Assembly (NCBI RefSeq): GCF_021261325.1
Contig: NZ_JAJSBI010000039.1
Location: 17,721 to 81,720, forward strand
Origin: Streptomyces guryensis
Lineage (GTDB): Bacteria > Actinomycetota > Actinomycetes > Streptomycetales > Streptomycetaceae
Length of the DNA stretch: 64,000 bases
Reading direction: 5' to 3'
Shown here: piece after piece, positions 17,978 through 26,888 of the stretch
Numbering within the stretch: the stretch's first letter is position 1
Layout: every line of letters starts with the position of its first letter
Position numbers and translations under genes: made by a program
The notes under the pieces: model-generated
What the model saw: the letters and a program-made list of their open reading frames with translations, nothing else
Database searches by the model: none
What the model was told of the DNA's origin: nothing

Positions 17978-18903
17978 GTTCCGTTCTCTACGACGCGCAG
18001 GGGCCGCGCGCCAAGCGGCGCAACGTCCTCTTCACCGGCATCTTCGTGGTCGCCCTCGCGGCATTGGTGTGGTGGGTGTACACCAGCCTCGACGACAAGA
18101 ACCAGCTCGAGTGGGTGCTGTGGAAGCCATTCTTCGGCACGGAAGCCTGGTCCACATACCTCTGGCCGGGTCTGCAGAACACGTTGAAGGCCGCCGCGCT
18201 GGCCATGATCATCGCCCTGCCGCTCGGTGCCGTCCTGGGCATCGCCCGGCTCTCCGACCACGTCTGGGTCCGCGTACCGGCGTCGGTCGTCGTGGAGTTC
18301 TTCCGGGCCATCCCCGTGCTGGTCCTGATGATCTTCGGGCAGGCCCTGTACGCCAACTACACCAACGTCAGTTCGGACGACCGCCCACTGTATGCGGTCG
18401 TCACCGGCCTCGTGCTGTACAACGCCGCGGTCCTCGCGGAGATCGTCCGGGCCGGCATCCTGGCCCTGCCCAAGGGCCAGTCCGAGGCGGCCGTGGCGAT
18501 CGGCATGCGCAAGGGCCAGGTGATGCGGCTCATCCTGCTGCCGCAGTCGGTCACCGCGATGCTCCCGGCCATCGTCAGCCAACTCGTCGTGATCGTGAAG
18601 GACACAGCCCTGGGCGGCGCGGTCCTCACCTTCCCGGAACTGCTCGCGTCCGGCAACACAATGATCGGCTACTACGGCAACACCATCGCCACCTTCACGG
18701 TCATCGCTGTGATCTTCATTGCGCTGAACTTCTCGATCACGACCTTCGCAGGCTGGCTGGAGGCCAGGCTCAGGCGCAGCAAGAAGAGCACGGGCGCGGT
18801 CCTCGGCGAAGACGCGGTCGAGGTCAACCCGGCAGCGGTGGGCGGTGGCTTCGGGACCGGCGGCGAGGGCGGTGGCATGCCTGGCAGCAGGACCTACCTC
18901 TGA
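17974..18903 (+). CDS. gluD: Glutamate ABC transporter permease GluD
   Basis: 309 residues, second permease of the importer. Membrane segments include LFTGIFVVALAALVWWVYT and AAALAMIIALPLGAVLGI; EAA loop QSEAAVAIGMRKGQVMRLILLPQ. A hydrophilic C-terminal tail of about 45 residues, Gly-rich at the end, extends beyond the last helix. Translationally coupled to gluC by the ATGA overlap. Confidence 0.9.
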   Translation: MSSVLYDAQGPRAKRRNVLFTGIFVVALAALVWWVYTSLDDKNQLEWVLWKPFFGTEAWSTYLWPGLQNTLKAAALAMIIALPLGAVLGIARLSDHVWVRVPASVVVEFFRAIPVLVLMIFGQALYANYTNVSSDDRPLYAVVTGLVLYNAAVLAEIVRAGILALPKGQSEAAVAIGMRKGQVMRLILLPQSVTAMLPAIVSQLVVIVKDTALGGAVLTFPELLASGNTMIGYYGNTIATFTVIAVIFIALNFSITTFAGWLEARLRRSKKSTGAVLGEDAVEVNPAAVGGGFGTGGEGGGMPGSRTYL

Positions 18904-18936
18904 CGGCCAGTCAACCCGCATGGGAGGCACGGAGGC

Positions 18937-18970
18937 ACGGAGGCAGTGGCATGATCGCCACTGCCTCCGT
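18937..18970 (+). terminator. Terminator of the gluABCD operon
   Basis: A 14-bp perfect inverted repeat, ACGGAGGCAGTGGC with GCCACTGCCTCCGT, loop ATGATC, 33 bases after the gluD stop. A GGAGGCAC direct repeat precedes it. No T tract, as is common in Streptomyces. Confidence 0.8.
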
Positions 18971-19086
18971 CGCTTGACGCAAACCCCGCCAATGGGTTGC
19001 ATACGTTCTGTGATCGTGCACCCTGCTCCAACTTCCTGTTCACATACGTCCGTCAGGACGCCGCCACGAGCAGGGGGCGCCGCGCC

Positions 19087-20688
19087 GTGGACCCGGTGAT
19101 CATTGTCGGAGCAGGGCCCGTCGGGCTCACGCTCGCCCTGGCGTTGGCCCGTCAGGAAGTGCCCTGCGTCGTGCTGGACGAGGGCCCCGGCAAGGACGAA
19201 CCGCGCCCCGCGCGGACCGTGGTCCTGCGTGAGGACACCGCCGCCCTGCTGGAGCGGCTGACCGGCCAGCCGCTCGCGCAGCACGGGACCCACTGGGCCG
19301 GATGGCGGTCAATGCGGCGCAAGCAGGTGATGCGCGAGGTCACCTTCGGCGGCGACGAACCCGCCCCCCTGCACATCGCCCAGCACGTCCTGACCGTCGC
19401 GCTGCGCGCCGCCCTGGCCACCGAGCCCCTCGTCGAGGTCGCCGTGGACAGCCGCCTCGACACCGTCGAGCAGGAGCCCTCGGGAGTCACCGCCCACACC
19501 CGAGGCCCCAAGGGCACCTGGTGGCGCGGAAGTTACCTGGTCGGCTGCGACGGCCCGCGCTCCACGGTGCGCAAACTGCAGGACATCCGCTTCCCGGGCC
19601 GTACCGCGGTGGAACGACACGCCGTGGCCGCGCTGCGCACGGAACTTCCGTGGGCGGACGAAGCGTTGCTCCATCGGATGCCGCCGTGGCGGACGTCCGG
19701 GCCATCGGCCGCGGAGGTGACCGCCCGCCCCCTCCCGGACGGCGTCTGGCGCCTGGACTGGCTACTGCCACCGGGCAAGGACCTGGTCACGCCCGAGCTG
19801 CTGCTGGCCCGTATCCGGGAGACCCTGGCCGGCTGGACCGGGGGCCCGACACCGGCGTACGAACTCCTCGACACCGGAGTCCACACGGTCCACCACCGGC
19901 TGGCCCGCCGCTGGCGGGTCGGCCGGGTCTTCGTCGCCGGGGACGCGGCTCACCTTCTCGGAGCACTCGGCGCGCAGGGCCTCGACGAGGGGCTCAGGGA
20001 CGCCGACAACCTGGCCTGGAAGCTCGCGCTCGCCTGGCACCACGGGCCGCATGAGGCGCTGCTCGACAGCTACCAGGCGGAACGACGCGGGGTCGTAGCA
20101 GGTCGGCTGCGCGCGGCCGACCAGGCGCTGCCGCTGCTGCGCGGCGGCGGAGGACTGCGCGCGTACGTACCGGGCTCGGCCCGCGGCCATGACGCGCTGC
20201 TCACGGACGGTCACCTGGGGCGTGGATCACTCGGTGCGCCCGGGGCGTACGCGGCCTCCCCGCTGGCGCCCCGGCACCTCGAAGGCGAGGTCCCCGTGGA
20301 CACGGCACCCGGCGAGCCGGTCACCGATGTGCGGGTCACCGCAGAGGACGGCACCTTCGTACAGCTACGGGACCGGCTCGGGTGCGGAGCCCTGCTGGTG
20401 GTGCTGGTCGCGCCGGGCACGGGGGTGTGGGACCGCAAGCACTGGGTGACCGCCGGGATCATGCCCCGGCTTGCCGCCGCGGTGGCCGCACTGCCGCATC
20501 CCGCCGAGCTGCTGGTCGCGGAGAGTTACCCCGGCGCCGCGGCCCACACCGTATTGCTGGTACGGCCGGACGGTCACCTGGTCGCCGCGCTGGGCGGAGT
20601 GCGTCCGGCCGACCTCTACTCGGCTGCGGAGGCGACGCTGGGAGGACCGGTGAAAGCGGAGGCCACGGCCGGCTCGCCGTCAAAGTAA
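19087..20688 (+). CDS. FAD-dependent aromatic-ring-type monooxygenase
   Basis: 533 residues from a GTG at 19087, preceded by AGGGGG. Family of PHBH-type flavoprotein monooxygenases: FAD-binding GxGxxG in IVGAGPVGLTLALALAR, the DG motif LVGCDGPRSTVRKL, the GD motif VFVAGDAAHLLGALGAQGLDEGLRDADNLAWKLAL, and a C-terminal thioredoxin-like domain (about 400-520) that lacks a CxxC. Probably hydroxylates an aromatic substrate using NAD(P)H and oxygen. It stands alone between the glu operon and the cysteine dioxygenase operon; substrate unknown. Confidence 0.85.
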   Translation: MDPVIIVGAGPVGLTLALALARQEVPCVVLDEGPGKDEPRPARTVVLREDTAALLERLTGQPLAQHGTHWAGWRSMRRKQVMREVTFGGDEPAPLHIAQHVLTVALRAALATEPLVEVAVDSRLDTVEQEPSGVTAHTRGPKGTWWRGSYLVGCDGPRSTVRKLQDIRFPGRTAVERHAVAALRTELPWADEALLHRMPPWRTSGPSAAEVTARPLPDGVWRLDWLLPPGKDLVTPELLLARIRETLAGWTGGPTPAYELLDTGVHTVHHRLARRWRVGRVFVAGDAAHLLGALGAQGLDEGLRDADNLAWKLALAWHHGPHEALLDSYQAERRGVVAGRLRAADQALPLLRGGGGLRAYVPGSARGHDALLTDGHLGRGSLGAPGAYAASPLAPRHLEGEVPVDTAPGEPVTDVRVTAEDGTFVQLRDRLGCGALLVVLVAPGTGVWDRKHWVTAGIMPRLAAAVAALPHPAELLVAESYPGAAAHTVLLVRPDGHLVAALGGVRPADLYSAAEATLGGPVKAEATAGSPSK

Positions 20689-20816
20689 CTCGAAGAGACC
20701 TTGCTCACCGTCACCGTCTGGTCCACATGGTGACGGTGAGTTGACCGCCCCGCACCGTCAATGGTGTACTCCGGATCGTGACCGACACCTTTGTGCGCCT
20801 GTGGCGGAGGGTCCAT

Positions 20817-20864
20817 ATGGACCTCGTCCGCTATGCGGGCTGCGTGTGTCGTCCGTCCTGCTGA
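20817..20864 (+). CDS. Cys-rich leader peptide upstream of cysteine dioxygenase
   Basis: A 15-codon reading frame encoding MDLVRYAGCVCRPSC then TGA, with Cys at positions 9, 11 and 15. An excellent ribosome-binding site, GGAGGG, ends five bases before the ATG. It ends 79 bases before the cysteine dioxygenase start. Short Cys-containing leader ORFs ahead of sulfur genes are known in actinobacteria as cysteine-responsive attenuators; ribosome stalling at the Cys codons would report cysteine supply. Function here is inferred from position and composition. Confidence 0.7.
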   Translation: MDLVRYAGCVCRPSC

Positions 20865-20943
20865 ATTCGCATCCCACCTCTTCCGCGCGCGCCTTCCAGT
20901 GCTGCCGCGCGCCCCCGCGAACTCTTCTTCAGGACGGTGCCAC

Positions 20944-21483
20944 GTGTCTGTCTCTCCTTCCGCCCCTCCCTCCCTCGCCGCAGCCGCCCAGGTTCCGACG
21001 CAGGCGGACCTCCTCGACTTCGTACGGCGTACGGCCGCGGACGCCGAGCTGATCGCCTCACTCCCGCTCGATCCCGAGGGCCGCACCTGGGTGCGCCTCG
21101 AGGGGCCTGGCGGCAGCGAGGCCTGGCTGATCGGCTGGCCGCCCGGCACGGGCACCGGCTGGCACGACCACGCCGAGTCCGTCGGCGCCTTCGTGACGGC
21201 GGCCGGAGAGCTCAAGGAGAACTCGCTCGCTGCCCGGCTGCCCGCCGACGGCTGGAAGACCCTGGAACTCACCGACGGCGTGGACCGGGAGCGGCAACTG
21301 CCGACCGGCAAGGGCCGTGCCTTCGGTCGTCACCATGTCCACGAGGTACTCAACGAGTCCACCGACCGGCACGCGGTCTCCGTCCACGCCTACTACCCGC
21401 CCCTGCCGCAGATCCGCCGCTACAGCCGCGTGGGCCAGGTCCTGCGCCTGGAGCAGGTCGAGCGCCCGGAGGACTGGCAGTGA
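20944..21483 (+). CDS. Cysteine dioxygenase
   Basis: 179 residues from GTG 20944, with AGGACGG upstream. Oxidises L-cysteine to cysteine sulfinate using a mononuclear iron. The cupin metal site is visible: TGWHDHAESVGAF provides two histidines and FGRHHVHEVLN the third. The C-terminal Tyr region (HAYYPPLPQIRRYS) matches bacterial CDO. The gene overlaps the rhodanese-like gene downstream (GTGA) and is preceded by the Cys-rich leader peptide, which points to cysteine-dependent expression. Confidence 0.9.
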   Translation: MSVSPSAPPSLAAAAQVPTQADLLDFVRRTAADAELIASLPLDPEGRTWVRLEGPGGSEAWLIGWPPGTGTGWHDHAESVGAFVTAAGELKENSLAARLPADGWKTLELTDGVDRERQLPTGKGRAFGRHHVHEVLNESTDRHAVSVHAYYPPLPQIRRYSRVGQVLRLEQVERPEDWQ

Positions 21484-21911
21484 GCGGGGGCGGTCCGACC
21501 CGCGGGCAAGCGGAGAACGTGAGCGAACAGCCCATCGGCATCGACGAGTTGCTGGAGCGGGTGCGCCAGGGCTATGAGCGGATCGAGCCGAAGGAGGCGC
21601 ACGCCGCCGCCCACGCCGGCGAGGCACTCCTGGTCGATATCCGATACGCAGCCCTGCGCGAGCGGGACGGCCTGATTCCGGGCGCACTGGTCGTCGAACG
21701 CAACGAGCTGGAGTGGCGCCTCGACCCGCAAGGCAGCCACCGCTTGCCCGAGGCCACGGGTCACGAGGTGCGGGTCGTGGTGATCTGCAACGAGGGTTAC
21801 GCGTCGAGCCTCGCGGCGGCATCCCTGCACGGTTTGGGGCTGGGGCGGGCCACGGACCTGGTCGGCGGGTTCCAGGCGTGGAAGGCGGCGGGGCTGCCGG
21901 TGACGTCGTAG
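21480..21911 (+). CDS. Rhodanese-like domain protein
   Basis: 143 residues if started at the GTG overlapping the cysteine dioxygenase stop (GTGA); a second GTG at 21519 with GGAG upstream is an alternative start. Rhodanese fold with LLVDIRYAALRERDGLIPGA and the active-site loop VVVICNEGYASSLAAASL, whose Cys would carry the persulfide, then ATDLVGGFQAWKAAGLPV. Likely sulfur transfer or disposal linked to cysteine catabolism with the upstream dioxygenase. Confidence 0.85.
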   Translation: MSGGGPTRGQAENVSEQPIGIDELLERVRQGYERIEPKEAHAAAHAGEALLVDIRYAALRERDGLIPGALVVERNELEWRLDPQGSHRLPEATGHEVRVVVICNEGYASSLAAASLHGLGLGRATDLVGGFQAWKAAGLPVTS

Positions 21912-22082
21912 TGGGTCGGCGATCGGTCGTTGCCGACGCCGGTACTCCGTAGCCGTCCGACATGCTCTCGATGCGGACAACCAACGCACCGGCAAGGAGG
22001 ACCGCGCCGCAGGGTTAGACGGTCAGGCCGTGCTGAGCGCGGCACGTATCCCGGTCGCCACGCCTCGATGGCTCCTGCCCCG

Positions 22083-22976
22083 TCAGAACCCTTCGTCCCC
22101 GAGGAACTCCTTGTCCTCGCCCTCGTCCTCCAGCGCCTGCCGCACCACCCTCAGCGCCATGCCCTCGGAGTAACCCTTGCGGGCGAGCATCCCCGCAAGG
22201 CGGCGCAGCCGCTTGTCCCGGTCGAGGCCACGCGTGGAACGCAGCTTGCGGGCGACGAGTTCGCGCGCGGTCGCCTCTTCCTGCTCCGAGTCCAGCTGGG
22301 AGACGGCCGCGTCGATCAGCGTGGAGTCGACGCCCTTGGTCCGCAGCTCCTGGGCCAGTGCCCGCCGGGCGAGCCCCCGGCCGTGGTGCCGGGACTCCAC
22401 CCAGGCGTCCGCGAACGCGCTGTCGTTGATCAACCCGACTTCCTCGAACCGCGACAGCACCTCCTCGGCGGCCTCGTCCGGAATTTCCCGCTTGCGCAAC
22501 GCGTCGGCGAGTTGCTTGCGCGTGCGCGGGGTCCCGGTGAGCAGGCGCAGGCAGATCGCCCGTGCCCGCTCCACCGGGTCCCCTGAGGACTCCTCCTGCT
22601 CGGCCCTCGACGAGGAGGAGGAGCCCCCGCCCTCACTGGACGGGTCCCCGCGACGTCGCTGCCGACGCTCGCGGGAGCCGCCCGCCCCACGGGCCCGGCC
22701 GCCACGGCGCGAACCACCACCGGACGAACCGGAACCGTCCGGTCCTCCGTCGTCCGGCCACTCGCTGCCGCCCGGCTCGTCGCCGTACGACCCCCCGGTG
22801 CCGTACGCCGTCGTGCCGCGTGACCTCGCGCGGTCGTGTCCCCCCTGCGCGCCGTGCCCCGCATCGGCCCCGTACGCATCGCCTTCCGGCCCGGCAAGAG
22901 CCGCGTCGCCTCTCCCGCCCCGCCCTCGCGGAGGGTCCGGGTGGGTGTACTCGGCCCAGTCGGTTCGCCGTGTCAT
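22083..22976 (-). CDS. recX: RecA regulator RecX
   Basis: 297 residues; longer than the roughly 150-residue core family because of an N-terminal extension of about 130 residues rich in Gly, Arg and Ser (TDWAEYTHPDPPRGRGGRG ...). The RecX core follows: ARAICLRLLTGTPRTRKQLADAL, EVLSRFEEVGLINDSAFADAWV, GLARRALAQELRTKGV. Binds RecA filaments and limits their activity. The start is 3 bases after the recA stop, so the two are cotranscribed. Confidence 0.92.
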   Translation of the reverse strand: MTRRTDWAEYTHPDPPRGRGGRGDAALAGPEGDAYGADAGHGAQGGHDRARSRGTTAYGTGGSYGDEPGGSEWPDDGGPDGSGSSGGGSRRGGRARGAGGSRERRQRRRGDPSSEGGGSSSSSRAEQEESSGDPVERARAICLRLLTGTPRTRKQLADALRKREIPDEAAEEVLSRFEEVGLINDSAFADAWVESRHHGRGLARRALAQELRTKGVDSTLIDAAVSQLDSEQEEATARELVARKLRSTRGLDRDKRLRRLAGMLARKGYSEGMALRVVRQALEDEGEDKEFLGDEGF

Positions 22977-22979
22977 ACG

Positions 22980-24104
<1,125 letters not shown>

Positions 24105-24146
24105 GGGTTCCACCCGGTTTGCTTGAGTCGATCGCTTCACGTCAAA

Positions 24147-24170
24147 GACGCTAACGCCTGCCACTGACAA
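24147..24170 (-). promoter_or_regulatory. RecA-NDp (PafBC-type) promoter of recA
   Basis: On the minus strand, TTGTCAGTGGC then five bases then TTAGCGT, which follows the RecA-NDp consensus as I recall it (TTGTCRGTGGC-N5-TAGGGT-like). It lies about 45 bases upstream of the recA start. Such promoters give LexA-independent DNA-damage induction in mycobacteria and other actinobacteria. Confidence 0.7.
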
Positions 24171-24268
24171 TGCGCCCCGACGCCCGTCCGGCCTGTGGAT
24201 AACTCGGGCACATCCACGTCAAAACCATGCCGAATTACCCGTCGAGAGCTTCGCCGGAGCCTCCATAA

Positions 24269-24280
24269 GAATGGATGTTC
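24269..24280 (-). promoter_or_regulatory. LexA (SOS) box upstream of recA
   Basis: Minus-strand GAACATCCATTC, an imperfect GAAC-N4-GTTC type operator, about 165 bases upstream of the recA start. The distance fits a second, LexA-controlled promoter. Confidence 0.65.
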
Positions 24281-24466
24281 GATTTTGGTGTCAAGCGCAC
24301 CACTCGACGCTTCCGACACTACGTCCGCGGTCCGACAGCGGGCCGGACTCCGAGCCGTGCGGCCTCTGTTCGTGTCTGCGACCCACCCCGGCTACTTCTT
24401 CCGGCGTACGACGGGTGTCTTCGGCCGGACGACGACCGGAGGGGGCGGTCTCGCGAGGCTGAGGGC

Positions 24467-25273
24467 ATGGAGACCGAGAAGCTCGCCCGAGAGGGCGGCA
24501 GGGCGAAACGCCCCCCTGTCGTCGCAGCCACGGCGGGGGCCCGCCCGTCAGAGCGCCGCTGCCACACCGTAGGCCTCCTCCTGATCCTCTCCGGACTCGT
24601 GCACCTGGTGGTGTTCGCCGTCGACGGCGGCCCCTGGGACGGCCCCGTCTCCTGGCGCAAGCCCGTCACGTTCGGGCTGTCCTTCGGGATGACGCTGATC
24701 GCGGTCACCTGGGTGACGTCGTATCTGCGCATCGGTTCGCGGCTGCGCGCCCTGCTGCTCGTCGTCTTCGCCGCCGACTGCGTCGTAGAGGTCGGCGGTA
24801 TCACCCTTCAGGCCTGGCGCCGGGTGCCCTCGCACCTCGACATGGAGACACCGTTCGACACAGCGGTGTCCATGACTCTCGCGGTGGGCGGTGGTGTCCT
24901 CGTCGTGCTGCTCACCATGTTCGCCCTCGCGTCGTTCCGGCATCGGCCCGCAGGTCCCGCGGGGATGGCGCTCGCGGTGCGCTCCGGCTTCGCGATCCTG
25001 CTCGTCGGGCTCGGTTCGGGCGCCGCGATGATCGCGCGCGGTGTCGTGCTCACCCGTACCGGGCATCAGGAGGCGGCATATCACTCGACGGCCCCGCTCA
25101 AGCCGCTCCACGGAGTCAGCCTGCACGCCGTGCTGGTCCTGCCGGTGCTGGCCCGGCTGCTGTCCGCCACGTCCTGGAGCGAGCCGGTCCGGCGTCGGAT
25201 CGTGGCCGCGGCGACCTGTTGCTACGTGGCTGCCGTCATCGGCGCCGGGGTGTGGGCCGTCCTCACGTACTGA
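24467..25273 (+). CDS. Integral membrane protein of unknown function
   Basis: 268 residues from ATG 24467 (METEKLAREGG). A basic cytoplasmic N-terminus of about 35 residues, then roughly seven hydrophobic segments, among them VGLLLILSGLVHLVVFAV, VTFGLSFGMTLIAVTWVT, VLVVLLTMFALASF, FAILLVGLGSGAAMIA and CCYVAAVIGAGVWAVLTY. I do not recognise the family beyond its presence near recA in Streptomyces. Convergent with the AI-2E family gene, 28 bases apart. Confidence 0.75.
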   Translation: METEKLAREGGRAKRPPVVAATAGARPSERRCHTVGLLLILSGLVHLVVFAVDGGPWDGPVSWRKPVTFGLSFGMTLIAVTWVTSYLRIGSRLRALLLVVFAADCVVEVGGITLQAWRRVPSHLDMETPFDTAVSMTLAVGGGVLVVLLTMFALASFRHRPAGPAGMALAVRSGFAILLVGLGSGAAMIARGVVLTRTGHQEAAYHSTAPLKPLHGVSLHAVLVLPVLARLLSATSWSEPVRRRIVAAATCCYVAAVIGAGVWAVLTY

Positions 25274-25301
25274 GTCGGCTGTTCCCGCATCCGGCCGTGG
25301 C

Positions 25302-26570
25302 TCAGGAGGAGGAACCCTCCCCGGACTCCCCCACCGCACCCTGTGCCGCCCCCTGCCGCCGTGTCCACAGCTGCCCCGCGCGTGTGAGCAGACCCGGCCC
25401 CGATCCCCCTCTCCGGTGGCCGTGGACGCGAGGGTCGTCCGTGACGGCGTACCGCTTCACGTACGCCCCCAGGAACGCCTGCAGCGTGGCGACCGCCGGG
25501 ATGGCGATCAGCGCGCCGACGGCGCCGAGGAGCGCGGTGCCGGCGATGACCGAGCCGAAGGCTACGGCGGGATGGATGTCGACGGTCTTCGCGGTCAGCT
25601 TGGGCTGCAGCATGTAGTTCTCGAACTGCTGGTAGACCACGACGAAGATCAGCACCCACAGCGCGTACCAGGGATCGACGGTGAAGGCGATCAGCATGGG
25701 CAGGGCGCCCGCGAGGTAGGTGCCGATGGTCGGGATGAACTGGGAGACCAGGCCCACCCAGACGCCGAGCACGGGCGCGTAGGGCACACCCAGGATCTGC
25801 AGCAGGATGTAGTGCGCTATGCCGGAGATGAGCGCCATCAGGCCGCGCGAGTAGATGTAACCGCCGGTCTTGTCGACGGCGATCTCCCAGGCACGCAGCA
25901 CCTCGGCCTGCCGCGCGGGCGGCAGTACGGAGCAGATGGCGCGGCGCAGCCGCGGGCCGTCCGCGGCGAAGTAGAACGAGAACAGCACGATCGTCAGCAG
26001 TTGGAAGAGACCGCCGATGACCTGCGCGGACACGTCCAGCACACCGGTGGCGCTGTTCTGCACGTAGTTGCGCAGCCAGTTGGAGCGGAGCAGTCCCTCC
26101 TGGACGTCGACGCGTCTGAGTTCGGTGTGGAAGTGTGTGTTGACCCAGTTGATGACGGAGTCGAGGTAGTTCGGGAACTCCTCGACGATCTTGATGATCT
26201 GACCCGCGAGCATGGAGCCGAGCAGGGTGACGAAGCCCGCCGCCATGATCATTACGGCGAGGAAGACGAAGCCCGTCGCCAGCCCCCTGCGGATGCCGCG
26301 CGAGGCCATCCAGCTCACCGCGGGCTCGATGGCCAGAGCCAGGAAGAACGCGATGAGGACGTTGATCAGCAGGCCGGTGAGCTGGTGGAACGCCCAAGTG
26401 CCCAGCTGGAGAGCCGCGTAGAGGGCAAGGACGAGCACCACGGCGCGCGGCAGCCAGCGCGGCATGCGGACGCTCGGCCCGGCGGCGTCGGCCAGGGGCG
26501 GGCCGGGCGGCGTCGTGCCGAACGGGGATGTGTGCTGGGCCGTCTGCCCGGGCTCGTCAGTGGGTGCCAC
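25302..26570 (-). CDS. AI-2E family transporter (UPF0118)
   Basis: 422 residues with a Pro/Gly-rich N-terminus, about seven to eight membrane segments (VVLVLALYAALQLGTWAF, LLINVLIAFFLALAIEP, GFVFLAVMIMAAGFVTLLG) and the family's long extracytoplasmic segment between 90 and 190; the motif ISGIAHYILLQILGVPYAPVLGVWVG is characteristic. Family members export AI-2, or act as Na+/H+ antiporters; the substrate here is unknown. Confidence 0.85.
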   Translation of the reverse strand: MAPTDEPGQTAQHTSPFGTTPPGPPLADAAGPSVRMPRWLPRAVVLVLALYAALQLGTWAFHQLTGLLINVLIAFFLALAIEPAVSWMASRGIRRGLATGFVFLAVMIMAAGFVTLLGSMLAGQIIKIVEEFPNYLDSVINWVNTHFHTELRRVDVQEGLLRSNWLRNYVQNSATGVLDVSAQVIGGLFQLLTIVLFSFYFAADGPRLRRAICSVLPPARQAEVLRAWEIAVDKTGGYIYSRGLMALISGIAHYILLQILGVPYAPVLGVWVGLVSQFIPTIGTYLAGALPMLIAFTVDPWYALWVLIFVVVYQQFENYMLQPKLTAKTVDIHPAVAFGSVIAGTALLGAVGALIAIPAVATLQAFLGAYVKRYAVTDDPRVHGHRRGGSGPGLLTRAGQLWTRRQGAAQGAVGESGEGSSS

Positions 26571-26630
26571 GGATCAAGTCTCGCCCACTGGTCTGACAAT
26601 CAACTACCGTCCTGCGATCTTCGTGACCGA

Positions 26631-26825
26631 TCAGTGCTTTTCCCGCGGAACGTCCATGACTGTGCAGACGGCGCGCCACACGTCCTTGGCATCCCAGCCG
26701 GCGTCGAGCGCCCCGTGCACAGTGCGACCGTCGAGTTCCGCCATCACGTGGTCGCGCGCGAAGGTGTCGGCGTATCCCGGACCGAAGTGATCCGCCATCC
26801 GCTGCCAGAAGACTGTCAACCGCAT
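26631..26825 (-). CDS. DUF3046 protein
   Basis: 64 residues from ATG 26825 (MRLTVFWQRMADHFGPGYAD), with the family-typical TVHGALDAGWDAKDVWRAVC. Function unknown, but conserved near recA in Streptomyces and relatives. Its usual upstream neighbourhood is missing: the integrase gene ends only 63 bases upstream of this start, so the mobile element begins in the promoter or 5' region of this gene. Confidence 0.85.
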   Translation of the reverse strand: MRLTVFWQRMADHFGPGYADTFARDHVMAELDGRTVHGALDAGWDAKDVWRAVCTVMDVPREKH

Positions 26826-26888
26826 GAGCTCCGCCCCATACCTGCAATGACCTGCATGTTTCCTGCCCCTCATACCCCCGCATGGCCG
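26826..26888. other. Inferred left boundary (att region) of the integrative element
   Basis: The 63 bases between the conserved DUF3046 gene and the integrase stop. They contain a short direct repeat (GCAGGT twice in ATGCAGGTCATTGCAGGTAT on the minus strand) and a GTACCC-like palindromic stretch. The element junction must be close by because chromosomal synteny ends here, but no matching direct repeat was found in the rest of the window, so the other end is probably beyond 64,000. Confidence 0.4.
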
